64,000 nucleotides of DNA. It comes from Halomonas sp. M20 (GTDB lineage: Bacteria > Pseudomonadota > Gammaproteobacteria > Pseudomonadales > Halomonadaceae). The notes beneath the pieces were generated by a model. That model was not told the origin of the DNA, made no database searches, and was given only the letters and a program-made list of their open reading frames with translations. A program made the position numbers and the translations under genes. The stretch is taken from positions 992,001 through 1,056,000 of the forward strand of contig NZ_JACNMQ010000001.1 of NCBI RefSeq assembly GCF_020622265.1, read 5' to 3'. Of the stretch, positions 35,746-43,634 are shown one piece after another (positions within the stretch are counted from its first letter, which is position 1; every line of letters starts with the position of its first letter).

Positions 35746-37022
35746 GCGGCGTCATTACACCGCTGCTCGACACGTTATTACATCAGGTGTTGGGAAAGCG
35801 CGTGGATACGCTGGCAAACCGGGAACTCCTGGAACCGGTCAAGCCCTTGACGCCAGGTCAGGCGCCCCGGGCGCTTCACAGCGACTCTCGGTTGCATACG
35901 GAGCACAGCGGCGTCTCTCTTCCCGGTACGGGTGCAAAGGAATCGAGAGGGCAGGCCGGGCCGTTGCCTCACGTCGCCACAACGCCTGCCTCGACTACCA
36001 CCCATTTCAGCCCTGCTGCTCGCAGCATCGCCGATATTCTCTTCAAATTCCCCGCACCGCCCTCCGTTATCAGATCGCCAGCGCCGTTGTTGGCCGGCAG
36101 TGCTGATCAGGGCGTCATCAATGCACCTGTCTTGGCAAGCCGGCTACAAAGCAGTATCGAGACCAGCGGATTGTTCTATGAGTCCCATGTCGGACGCTGG
36201 TATCGAGGAAAGATGTCTGGAGCCGCGCTCTTGCGTGAGCCCCAGATGCAGGCTCACTCTTCGAATGTTGCGATGGCCAATGCGTTGATGACTAAATCGG
36301 GCCAGTCCGAAGGCGCTGCGTCAGCCGGCAGCCTGCTGATCGATAGACGCTCCATGCCTGCCTTGCTGGGGGCTGAGCGGTGGATATTGACGCCGCTACC
36401 TGCAGGAGCACAGCCTGCCTCGCCCCTGGCGCCTTTGTCTCCTATGCAGGCTGCTCTGGCATTCATGACACCCCAGGAGGTAGCCCAGGCATTTGCTCAG
36501 CGGGGTGAGCTACTCATGGGGTCAGGTGTCAATCCGGGTATCGATGCGACCCAGCGTGCTCATGCCAATGCCATGGACGGTATCGATGAGTCTTTGCAGG
36601 GTATTTTAAGGCATCAGCTCGAGTTGCTGGTAACGCCAACCCTGCGATGGGAGGGGGATCTCTGGTCCGGTGTTTTCATGGCGCTAGTCATTCAGATCCC
36701 CGAGCAACTGGCGGAGCATGCAAAGCACGGCGAGGATCAGGAGCAGGAGCGGGGTGAAGAGGATCAGGAAGCGGTGTGGCATAGCCAGCTTAAACTCGAA
36801 CTACCGCGCCTGGGCGAACTGGAAGTACAGTTGCATCTGCGCGATACCTCGATACGCCTTGTATTGCAAAGCGAGAGCGTGGCTTGTACAGGCATGCTCA
36901 ACGAAGAGCGGGACGCCTTGAGCGAACGGCTCGTTCGCTGTGGTTTTGCGGACGTACAGGTCAATGTATTGACCAAAGTAAAGGGCACGAAGGCTAATTT
37001 CTCTGGTGAAGAAACATCATGA
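35742..37022 (+). CDS. FliK-like hook-length-control-type protein (second copy)
   Basis: A 426-residue protein with a low-complexity N-terminal two thirds and a C-terminal domain like that of FliK (Flg_hook): LKLELPRLGELEVQLHLRDT, SIRLVLQSESVACTGMLNEE and LSERLVRCGFADVQVNVL. It lacks the LHPADLG motif present in the canonical FliK at 3873-5243. It overlaps fliT upstream and an FlhB C-terminal-domain gene downstream, 4 bp each. Since FliK acts on FlhB-C, the pairing suggests that they work together. Its role is inferred only. Confidence 0.75.
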   Translation: MSGVITPLLDTLLHQVLGKRVDTLANRELLEPVKPLTPGQAPRALHSDSRLHTEHSGVSLPGTGAKESRGQAGPLPHVATTPASTTTHFSPAARSIADILFKFPAPPSVIRSPAPLLAGSADQGVINAPVLASRLQSSIETSGLFYESHVGRWYRGKMSGAALLREPQMQAHSSNVAMANALMTKSGQSEGAASAGSLLIDRRSMPALLGAERWILTPLPAGAQPASPLAPLSPMQAALAFMTPQEVAQAFAQRGELLMGSGVNPGIDATQRAHANAMDGIDESLQGILRHQLELLVTPTLRWEGDLWSGVFMALVIQIPEQLAEHAKHGEDQEQERGEEDQEAVWHSQLKLELPRLGELEVQLHLRDTSIRLVLQSESVACTGMLNEERDALSERLVRCGFADVQVNVLTKVKGTKANFSGEETS

Positions 37023-37300
37023 GTCAATCGCAACCGCCTCATAAAGAGCGTCGTCAAGCCGTAGCCCTTGCTTATAGCGACGATGGACGTGCCCCTAAGG
37101 TGTTGGCCAAGGGGTATGGTGAACTCGCTGAACGGATTGCCACCGAAGCCCGTCGCCAGGGTCTTTACATACACGATGCGCCGGAACTGGTGGCCCTGCT
37201 GATGCAAGTCGATCTCGACACTCAAATCCCTCCTGCCTTGTACCAGGTCATTGCGGAACTGCTGGCCTGGGCCGCTGAAATCGACGCCGACTCCCACTAA
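37019..37300 (+). CDS. Stand-alone FlhB C-terminal domain protein (FhlB / EscU-YscU switch family)
   Basis: A 93-residue protein that aligns with the cytoplasmic end of FlhB after the NPTH cleavage site. Compare AVALAYSDDGRAPKVLAKGY here with AVALRYSDDMGAPRVVAKGA in the true FlhB at 51020-52183; the end LDTQIPPALYQVIAELLAWA matches LDREIPATLYTAVAEVLAWA. The membrane part and the NPTH motif are absent. It overlaps the FliK-like gene by 4 bp. FhlB-type proteins can substitute for the FlhB C-terminal part in other bacteria. Confidence 0.88.
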   Translation: MSQSQPPHKERRQAVALAYSDDGRAPKVLAKGYGELAERIATEARRQGLYIHDAPELVALLMQVDLDTQIPPALYQVIAELLAWAAEIDADSH

Positions 37301-37340
37301 ACGCTTTTCCATCTCCTATTCACAGGCTGTGTCTATCGTT

Positions 37341-37376
37341 TTTGCGTTTAAATTAGTATGGTAAATTAAACGCAAA
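37341..37376. repeat. Inverted repeat upstream of flhDC
   Basis: Perfect 11-bp arms TTTGCGTTTAA (37341-37351) and TTAAACGCAAA (37366-37376) with a 14-nt AT-rich spacer. It may be an operator or a weak stem-loop. It lies between the end of the fliD-T operon and its GC-rich terminator. Confidence 0.5.
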
Positions 37377-37409
37377 CGATCGTTTCAATCTCTTGACCTC
37401 TCGTGAAGC

Positions 37410-37427
37410 CCCCGCATGCGGGGTTTT
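37410..37427 (+). terminator. Terminator of the fliD-S-T-fliK-like operon
   Basis: CCCCGC-AT-GCGGGG palindrome (37410-37423) followed by TTTT. Compact GC-rich stem with a T-run on the plus strand, about 110 bp after the last gene. Confidence 0.7.
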
Positions 37428-37645
37428 CTGCATTATGCGTTAAAAAAAATCGCTTTATAAAGCAGCAAGTTATGCGCGTTTTTCTCGATTGATTACATTT
37501 CGGTAACGCATTCGTCATTTTTTTGCGACACACCTATTGCAATGGCTCATAAAAAGGTCTCAAAATACACCTGTCCTAAAGCATTAGAACTAAGTCAAAT
37601 GTGACAGGGGCACAATAAATAATGACCATTAGAGTCATACACAGC

Positions 37646-37659
37646 TAGGCGAAAGCCTA
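37646..37659 (+). promoter_or_regulatory. GNRA-loop hairpin in the flhD leader
   Basis: TAGGC-GAAA-GCCTA followed by ATAAAAAAA, ending 43 bp before the flhD start. A 5-bp stem with a stable GAAA tetraloop could act in mRNA stability or translation control of flhDC. Confidence 0.4.
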
Positions 37660-37702
37660 ATAAAAAAACCAAATGAAAAACGCAAACGCAGGGAATAACA
37701 TC

Positions 37703-38032
37703 ATGACAATCGACAGCCTTCTAGAAGATATCCAAGACATCAATCTGTCCTATCTGCTACTTGTACAGCGTCTGTTGAACGAAGATCGTGCAACGGCAAT
37801 GTTCCGCCTCAAGCTGAGCGAATCCATGGCTGATCTGCTCGCTTCCTTGTCCATCAAACAGCTGGGTCAGCTTTCTCGTACCAACCAGCTTCTGTGTCGT
37901 CTGTGCTTCGACAATCCAGAGCAGCTGCTGAAATTGACCAACGATCCTCGGGAGCAGGGACTGGGACAGACCCATGCCGCGCTGCTGATGGCCTCCGTAC
38001 CCACGGCTTCGCTCGCTCAGGCAAGGGGTTAA
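37703..38032 (+). CDS. flhD: Flagellar master regulator subunit FlhD
   Basis: With FlhC forms the FlhD4C2 activator of class II flagellar promoters. The 109-residue protein shows LLEDIQDINLSYLLLVQRLL, NEDRATAMFRLKLSESMADL and LRQLSxxQL-type helices, close to enteric FlhD (about 116). AGGGA lies 8 bp before the ATG giving MTIDSLL; an ATG 30 bp upstream is also in frame. It is 3 bp before flhC. Confidence 0.95.
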   Translation: MTIDSLLEDIQDINLSYLLLVQRLLNEDRATAMFRLKLSESMADLLASLSIKQLGQLSRTNQLLCRLCFDNPEQLLKLTNDPREQGLGQTHAALLMASVPTASLAQARG

Positions 38033-38035
38033 ATC

Positions 38036-38632
38036 ATGACTCAGAAAAGCCTGGTCACCGAGATGCACCAGGTGCGGATGGCCATCGAGCTGATCGAGCT
38101 CGGTGCCCGTCTGCAGGTGCTGGAGACCGAAACCGACCTAAGCCGGGCGCGTCTGATCAAGCTGTATAAAGAAGTGCGCGGTATGTCCCCTCCCAAGGGT
38201 ATGCTGCCATTTTCAACGGATTGGTTCATCACTTGGCTACCCAACATACATTCGTCGCTTTTCTACAATATCTACCAGCGGCTGGTGCAGGATCACGGGT
38301 GTGAACGCATGGACGCCTTCGTGCGGGCCTACAAGCTTTATCTGGAGCAGTTGGCACTGGAAGAAGCGGAACCGGTTCTTGGTCTGACCCGGGCCTGGAC
38401 GCTAGTGCGCTTCTTCGAGAGCAACCTGCTCGAGCTATGCAAATGTACCGGCTGTTCCGGTCACTATGTCATGCATGCACATACGCCTTCACACGATTTC
38501 GTATGCGGTATCTGTCAGCCTCCCTCGAGGGCCGGCAAGACTCGCAAGCGACGTGAAGAAGAGAAGCAGGTGACACCTACCGCAACGATCGACAAGCGAA
38601 CTAGCCAGCTTCTGGTCAAGCGTCACGCTTAG
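38036..38632 (+). CDS. flhC: Flagellar master regulator subunit FlhC
   Basis: Zinc-containing partner of FlhD. The 198-residue protein has the family N-terminus (HQVRMAIELIELGARLQVLE TETDLSRARL in two parts) and the four zinc-binding cysteines in CKCTGC...CGIC near residues 137-162. Length matches E. coli FlhC (192). It follows flhD by 3 bp and is followed by a strong terminator. Presence of FlhDC indicates enteric-style control, commonly linked with peritrichous flagella. Confidence 0.97.
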   Translation: MTQKSLVTEMHQVRMAIELIELGARLQVLETETDLSRARLIKLYKEVRGMSPPKGMLPFSTDWFITWLPNIHSSLFYNIYQRLVQDHGCERMDAFVRAYKLYLEQLALEEAEPVLGLTRAWTLVRFFESNLLELCKCTGCSGHYVMHAHTPSHDFVCGICQPPSRAGKTRKRREEEKQVTPTATIDKRTSQLLVKRHA

Positions 38633-38672
38633 CCCCGTATTCAAGGGGCAATGATTCGATGTGAACCCACCA

Positions 38673-38702
38673 GCCGCAGTGTCATCACACTGCGGTTTTT
38701 TT
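38673..38702 (+). terminator. flhDC terminator
   Basis: Stem CCGCAGTGT (38673-38681) / ACACTGCGG (38686-38694) with a CATC loop, followed by a run of eight T (38695-38702). Textbook intrinsic terminator, 41 bp after flhC. Confidence 0.92.
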
Positions 38703-38746
38703 GTTTCTTGACGACCCCGATGCGCATAAGTTTTCAGCCGGTTGCC

Positions 38747-38773
38747 TCAAGCTGTTTCCCCCTCTGCCGATAA
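38747..38773 (+). promoter_or_regulatory. Sigma-28 (FliA) promoter of motAB-cheAW
   Basis: -35 TCAAGCTG (38747-38754), 11-bp spacer, -10 GCCGATAA (38766-38773). The -10 is perfect and the spacing exact. It lies 42 bp before the GTG start of motA, so the transcript must begin downstream of the earlier in-frame codons; this helps decide the motA start. Confidence 0.82.
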
Positions 38774-38814
38774 TCCATTACAAGTCCAACGGTTCACGGC
38801 AAGGGTGTTTCCAC

Positions 38815-39687
38815 GTGCTAATTCTTATCGGTTACTTGGTTGTTATCGGCTCCGTATTCGGCGGTTATTTGCTGATCGGTGGTCACCTTAGTGGGCTTTA
38901 CCAGCCCGCTGAAATCATCATGATCGTCGGCGCGGCGGTTGGTGCCTTCCTGGCGTCGAATAACGGTAAGACCATCAAAGCCACCCTGCGTACCTTCTCC
39001 AAATTGAAGCGCACCAACAAGTACAACAAGATAATGTACATGGAGCTCATGGCGTTGCAGTACAAGCTGCTGGCCAAGGCACGACGCGACGGTATGCTGG
39101 CCATCGAACGTGATATCGATGCGCCACAGGAGAGCGCCCTGTTCGCCGAATACCCCACATTGCTGAGCGATCCCATGATCATGGGGTTTCTCACGGATTA
39201 CCTGCGCCTGATGGTCAGCGGCAACATGGACCCCTTCGAGATCGATGCCCTCATGGAACACGAGATCGAGACCTTCCAGCACGAAGCAGAGGTACCGGCA
39301 CACGGCCTGCAAAATGTCGGCGATGGCCTGCCAGCATTCGGTATTGTGGCGGCGGTCATGGGAGTGGTGCATTCATTGGCCGCAGCGGATCAGGGCGCCG
39401 CTCAAATGGGTATCTTAATTGCCAATGCTTTGGTCGGCACCTTCCTGGGCATCCTGCTGGCCTATGGCTTCGTCAATCCTCTGGCGTCTCGCATTCTTCA
39501 TCAGGTGACCGAGGCTGTAAAGATGTTGCAGTGCATTCGCGTCACCTTGATGGCGAGTCTCAATGGCTATGCCCCGCAATTGGCGGTGGAGTTTGGGCGT
39601 AAGGCGCTATTTACCGCCGAGCGTCCCAGTTTCAATGAACTCGAGGAGCATGTGCGCTCGACCAAGAATACGGCGGGTGGTTCATGA
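38815..39687 (+). CDS. motA: Flagellar motor stator protein MotA
   Basis: Proton-channel and torque subunit of the stator. I use the GTG start that gives (M)LILIGYLVVIGSVFGGYLL, because AAGGGTG lies 8 bp upstream, the length (290 aa) then matches MotA (295), and a sigma-28 promoter lies between this start and earlier in-frame codons. Four membrane helices are visible near 5-25, 33-52, 168-190 and 198-222. Further family motifs are GAFLASNNGKTIKATL, VGDGLPAFGIVAAVMGVVHS and EFGRKALFTAERPSF. It overlaps motB by 4 bp. Confidence 0.96.
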   Translation: MLILIGYLVVIGSVFGGYLLIGGHLSGLYQPAEIIMIVGAAVGAFLASNNGKTIKATLRTFSKLKRTNKYNKIMYMELMALQYKLLAKARRDGMLAIERDIDAPQESALFAEYPTLLSDPMIMGFLTDYLRLMVSGNMDPFEIDALMEHEIETFQHEAEVPAHGLQNVGDGLPAFGIVAAVMGVVHSLAAADQGAAQMGILIANALVGTFLGILLAYGFVNPLASRILHQVTEAVKMLQCIRVTLMASLNGYAPQLAVEFGRKALFTAERPSFNELEEHVRSTKNTAGGS

Positions 39688-40640
39688 GTGGCGCTCATCG
39701 CCCCATCATCGTCAAGCGCAAGAAAGTGGCGAAGGGTGGCCACCATGGCGGCGCCTGGAAAATCGCCTATGCGGATTTCATGACGGCACTGATGGCCCTG
39801 TTTCTGGTGTTATGGATTCTGGCTCAGGCGGATGAGTCTGAGCTCAAGACCATTGCCGAGTATTTTCGCACGCCCTTGCCTGTCGCTATGGCCGGGGGCG
39901 ACAAGAATACCGCCAGTGCCAGTGCCATTCCTGGTGGCGGGCCGGATCCTGCGCATATCAACGGTGAGGAGGAGCGCGTAGATCGTCGTCAAGAGACTCG
40001 CACCAGCGACGAACAACAGCGCTTGATCGATCTCGAGCGGCGTATCGAAGCGGTCATCCAAAGCAAGGCGAATCTGCGGGACATGCGGCCACAGATGCGC
40101 ATGTCCCTTACCTCAGAAGGGCTCAGGATTCAGCTCGTCGACTCCGATCGCCGGCCGATGTTCGAACGCGGCAGCGATCGCGTCGCACCTTATATGAGTG
40201 ACATTCTTCGCGCCATCGCGCCAGTGCTCAATGAGTTGCCTAACAGCATCAGCTTGAGTGGCCATAGCGATAATGTGCCTTACATCAATGGTGAAAAAGG
40301 CTACAGCAACTGGGAGCTGTCCGCGGATCGTGCCAATGCATCAAGGCGCGAGTTGGTGGCAGGCGGTCTCGATTCCGAGAGGCTACTGCGAGTAGCCGGC
40401 ATGGGGTCACGGGTGCCGCTCAACGAAACTGAGGCCAACGATGCTGCCAATCGGCGCATCAGTATCGTCGTGCTGGATAAGCGTGCAGCGAATTTGATCG
40501 AGCGCCAAAGCATGCGTAGCTGGCCACAACCCAATACTACCTTCGAGAACGGGATGGAAATGCCGGCAACACAAGTGGAAACAATAAATGTTTTACCGAG
40601 TTCGGTATCGCCGGCGCCCGTCGTCGGCGATGCCCTCTGA
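39684..40640 (+). CDS. motB: Flagellar motor stator protein MotB
   Basis: Peptidoglycan-binding stator subunit. The 318-residue protein has one transmembrane helix with the proton-carrying Asp31 in YADFMTALMALFLVLWIL. A long linker is followed by an OmpA-like domain: ISLSGHSDNVPYINGEKGYS, NWELSADRANASRRELVAGG and the end NDAANRRISIVVL. Length is near that of E. coli (308). Coupled to motA by a 4-bp overlap and 19 bp before cheA. Confidence 0.98.
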   Translation: MSGAHRPIIVKRKKVAKGGHHGGAWKIAYADFMTALMALFLVLWILAQADESELKTIAEYFRTPLPVAMAGGDKNTASASAIPGGGPDPAHINGEEERVDRRQETRTSDEQQRLIDLERRIEAVIQSKANLRDMRPQMRMSLTSEGLRIQLVDSDRRPMFERGSDRVAPYMSDILRAIAPVLNELPNSISLSGHSDNVPYINGEKGYSNWELSADRANASRRELVAGGLDSERLLRVAGMGSRVPLNETEANDAANRRISIVVLDKRAANLIERQSMRSWPQPNTTFENGMEMPATQVETINVLPSSVSPAPVVGDAL

Positions 40641-40659
40641 GACCCAACTGGACTAGCCC

Positions 40660-42795
40660 ATGGATATCACAGATTTCTATGACACTTTCTTCGAAGAAGC
40701 CGAGGAACTCCTGGGTGACATGGAGCGCCTTCTTCTGGAGCTGGATGTCGATGAACCTGACGCGGAGGAGCTCAATGCGATATTTCGTGCTGCTCACTCC
40801 ATCAAGGGGGGCGCTGGAACCTTCGGCTTCCTGGTGCTTCAGGAGACCACCCATATTCTCGAGAACCTGCTCGATCATACCCGACGCGGCGAGCTTACCC
40901 TGCGTCGGGATATCGTCGACACCTTTCTGGAAGCCAAGGACATGCTGCACGATCAGTTGAATGCCTATCGCAATGGCGAGGAGCCCGACCAGGAGGCTTT
41001 TGAGCGAATCTGCAAGACCTTGAAGCAGATGGCGCTGGATGAGCTGGGCGGCGGTGGTGGCGAGAATGCGCCTGAAACCAAGCCGGCTCCAACTCCCGAA
41101 CCGGTCGAGGAATCCGGGACGACGGCAGCTGCCGACGACGAAAGCAATGCAGGGCAGGAAGCGACACTATGCGTTGCCCTGCTGAATGTTGCCGAGAAGG
41201 ACCGCGGTTTGCTGGTCGAGGAGCTGGAGCAGTTGGGCAGCGTGATCGAACAGCAAGGCGACGACAAGCGCTACGAAGTGACCCTGAAAACCGGGGTGAG
41301 CGGCGAGGATATCGAAGCGGTGATGTGTTTCATCATCGATGACGAGCAACTCGAGATCACTACTGCCAAGGCTTCGAACCAAGAATCGGCTGCTTCAAGT
41401 GCTGACAAGAAAATCGATGAGCCCGAACAAGCCGCTGAACCTGACGAAGCGATAGCGGCTGAGAGTGTTTCGGCTGCCAAGGTTGAAACGTCAGCGCCCC
41501 CTGAAGCCTCTGCACCGACAAAGGCTGCCAAGGCTCAAGGTAAACCTCAAGGCGGCAAGGCGAAAAATGGCAGCGGCGAATCCTCTCTGCGAGTGCCGGT
41601 AGACAAGGTTGATCAGATCATCAATCTGGTGGGCGAGTTGATCATCACTCAGTCGATGTTGGATCAGACTGCCAGCGAAATCGATGGCATCACTCACACC
41701 GCCCTGCACAACGGGCTCAATCTGTTACAGCGCAATGCTCGGGATCTCCAGGAAGCGGTGATGTCGATCCGCATGATGCCCATGGATTACGTATTCAGTC
41801 GTTTCCCCCGGCTGGTGCGGGATCTAGCGGACAAGCTGGAAAAAGACGTGGAACTCGTCACTGAAGGCAAGTCCACGGAGCTCGACAAGAGCTTGATCGA
41901 ACGCATCATCGATCCATTGACCCACCTGGTGCGTAACAGTCTCGATCACGGCATCGAATCCCCGGATGTTCGCGAAGCAAAGGGTAAGCCTCGAGGCGGC
42001 AAGCTCACGCTCTCCGCCCAGCATCAGGGCGGCAACATTCTCATCGAAGTGATCGATGACGGCGCCGGTCTCAATCGCGCCAAGCTGCTGGCCAAGGCGG
42101 AATCGAACGGCTTGGCGGTCTCGGACAGCATGAGCGACGACGAGGTGTGGCAGCTGATCTTCGCGCCTGGATTCTCCACTGCTGAGCAGGTCAGCGATGT
42201 GTCCGGTCGCGGTGTTGGCATGGACGTGGTCAAGCGAAACATTCAGGCCATGGGCGGTCATGTCGAGATTCTTTCTCGGGAAGGTCAGGGCACCACGACT
42301 CGCATCGTGTTGCCATTGACCCTGGCGATTCTCGACGGCATGTCGATCAAGGTCGGTCAGGAAGTCTTCATTCTGCCTCTGGGGACAGTGCTCGAATCAC
42401 TGCAGCCGAGCCGAGACGATCTCTACACCATGGCGGGCAGCGATCAGTTGCTCAAGGTGCGGGATGAGTATCTACCGGTGATCGCACTGCATCAGGTGCT
42501 CGACATTGATGGTGCACGCACCGAGCTCACGGAATGCATCGTGGTCATCGTGCAGGGAGAGGGGCGCCGCTATGCCTTGATGGTCGATGATCTGATCGGT
42601 CAGCAGCAGGTGGTGGTCAAGAACCTGGAAACCAACTATCGCAAGGTGCCGGGTATTTCCGCCGCCACCATTCTTGGCGATGGCAGCGTCGCGCTCATCC
42701 TGGATATTGCCGATCTGCATCGCCTCAGCCGGCGTAAAACCGGACAAGCTAGCCACAACTCAACCAAGCCCACTCAGGAGGTGCTTACGTCATGA
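40660..42795 (+). CDS. cheA: Chemotaxis histidine kinase CheA
   Basis: Kinase that reads chemoreceptors and phosphorylates CheY and CheB. The 711-residue protein has P1 with the phospho-His46 ([10 protein letters not shown]) and a P2 CheY/CheB-binding region (about 165-250). After an Ala/Glu-rich linker come P3 ([20 protein letters not shown]), the P4 ATPase with N box [11 protein letters not shown] and G boxes EVIDDGAGL and [13 protein letters not shown], and the P5 CheW-like domain. It lies in the motAB-cheAW operon and overlaps cheW by 4 bp. Confidence 0.98.
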   Translation: MDITDFYDTFFEEAEELLGDMERLLLELDVDEPDAEELNAIFRAAHSIKGGAGTFGFLVLQETTHILENLLDHTRRGELTLRRDIVDTFLEAKDMLHDQLNAYRNGEEPDQEAFERICKTLKQMALDELGGGGGENAPETKPAPTPEPVEESGTTAAADDESNAGQEATLCVALLNVAEKDRGLLVEELEQLGSVIEQQGDDKRYEVTLKTGVSGEDIEAVMCFIIDDEQLEITTAKASNQESAASSADKKIDEPEQAAEPDEAIAAESVSAAKVETSAPPEASAPTKAAKAQGKPQGGKAKNGSGESSLRVPVDKVDQIINLVGELIITQSMLDQTASEIDGITHTALHNGLNLLQRNARDLQEAVMSIRMMPMDYVFSRFPRLVRDLADKLEKDVELVTEGKSTELDKSLIERIIDPLTHLVRNSLDHGIESPDVREAKGKPRGGKLTLSAQHQGGNILIEVIDDGAGLNRAKLLAKAESNGLAVSDSMSDDEVWQLIFAPGFSTAEQVSDVSGRGVGMDVVKRNIQAMGGHVEILSREGQGTTTRIVLPLTLAILDGMSIKVGQEVFILPLGTVLESLQPSRDDLYTMAGSDQLLKVRDEYLPVIALHQVLDIDGARTELTECIVVIVQGEGRRYALMVDDLIGQQQVVVKNLETNYRKVPGISAATILGDGSVALILDIADLHRLSRRKTGQASHNSTKPTQEVLTS

Positions 42796-43307
42796 CCGCC
42801 GTATCTCAAGCCAATGCTCAATTGCAACAAGCCAATGCTGCCAACCTCGATGCTCATAGCAGCGAGTTCCTAGTGTTCTCTCTGGGCGAAGAAGAGTATG
42901 CCGTCGATATTCTCAAGGTGCAGGAAATTCGTGGCTACGAAAATGTCACCCGCATTGCCAACGCACCGGATTTCATCAAGGGGGTGACCAACCTACGCGG
43001 CGTCATCGTGCCGATCGTCGATCTGCGTATCAAGTTTCATCTCGATAACATCGAGTATGGCGGTCAGACCGTCGTGATAGTGGTCAATGTCGGTGAGCGT
43101 GTGGTGGGTATCGTCGTCGATGGCGTCTCCGATGTCATGACATTGAGCCCGGATCAGATCAAGCCGGCTCCGGAGTTCGGCGTTACCATGTCCTCGGATT
43201 ATCTCAGCGGTTTGGGGAGTCTGGAGGATCGTATGCTGGTACTGGTGGATATCGACAAGTTGCTTACCAGTGAGGAAATGGCGCTGGTCGATAAAACGAC
43301 ACACTGA
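42792..43307 (+). CDS. cheW: Chemotaxis coupling protein CheW
   Basis: Adapter joining receptors to CheA. The 171-residue protein has [57 protein letters not shown] and [12 protein letters not shown], the standard CheW pattern. Length matches (about 167). It ends the motAB-cheAW operon, just before a strong terminator. Confidence 0.98.
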   Translation: MTAVSQANAQLQQANAANLDAHSSEFLVFSLGEEEYAVDILKVQEIRGYENVTRIANAPDFIKGVTNLRGVIVPIVDLRIKFHLDNIEYGGQTVVIVVNVGERVVGIVVDGVSDVMTLSPDQIKPAPEFGVTMSSDYLSGLGSLEDRMLVLVDIDKLLTSEEMALVDKTTH

Positions 43308-43330
43308 CGATAACGTTACTGGTAGTAATA

Positions 43331-43361
43331 GGGCGAAGGTAAATACCTTCGCCCTTTTTTA
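43331..43361 (+). terminator. Terminator of the motAB-cheAW operon
   Basis: Stem GGGCGAAGGTA (43331-43341) / TACCTTCGCCC (43344-43354) with a run of T directly after. Strong intrinsic terminator, 23 bp past cheW. Confidence 0.93.
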
Positions 43362-43479
43362 TTCTATTTTGTCGGGTTTTTTTCTTATTTAATTTGAAAA
43401 TATTTATTTAAATAATGCGTTTTTTGTGAAAATTAAAATAAAAAATTTTGTTTTTATCCCTTCGTTTAACAACAAGCTA

Positions 43480-43507
43480 TCAAGAATGATCTCTATCACG
43501 CCGATAA
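43480..43507 (+). promoter_or_regulatory. Sigma-28 (FliA) promoter of the chemoreceptor operon
   Basis: -35 TCAAGAAT (43480-43487), 12-bp spacer, -10 GCCGATAA (43500-43507). The -10 is perfect; the spacer is 1 bp longer than ideal. It lies about 128 bp before the chemoreceptor start. Confidence 0.7.
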
Positions 43508-43634
43508 ATTTTACAAATCATATTTCTGGAGGTTCCTTGTCTTAGAAAAATCAATTTTTGGTTTTTTAGTGTTTTTGGCGAAGTGAATAAAAAGCAACGT
43601 GGTGGGCGAAATGGCCAATCCGATAGGGGGGGAT

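Larger units (their letters stand above)
37301..37702. other. Long leader region before flhDC
   Basis: 402 bp without a gene. It holds an inverted repeat (37341-37376), a terminator for the fliD-T operon (37410-37427) and then about 270 bp of AT-rich DNA that must carry the flhDC promoter(s). A small GAAA-capped hairpin (37646-37659) lies just before flhD. I could not fix a -35/-10 pair with confidence. Confidence 0.6.
43308..43634. other. AT-rich intergenic region between cheW and the first chemoreceptor
   Basis: About 327 bp without a gene. It has the cheW terminator at its start, a very AT-rich stretch (about 43365-43460), and a sigma-28 promoter at 43480-43507. Nothing else recognised. 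Confidence 0.6.

Noticed and set aside
37600-37615. TGTGA...GCACA resembling a CRP/Vfr site before flhD
   Set aside because: The half-sites are 5 bp apart where 6 is needed, and the second half has a mismatch; not enough to call.
38701-38814. N-terminal extension of motA
   Set aside because: The extra 38 codons include the sigma-28 promoter and do not look like MotA; the GTG at 38815 gives the normal protein.
41824-42261. A 145-residue minus-strand frame opposite cheA
   Set aside because: Shadow of the kinase domain; no independent support.
43365-43460. Very AT-rich stretch considered as a replication origin or phage attachment site
   Set aside because: No DnaA boxes, iterons or flanking repeats; it fits an ordinary promoter-upstream region.
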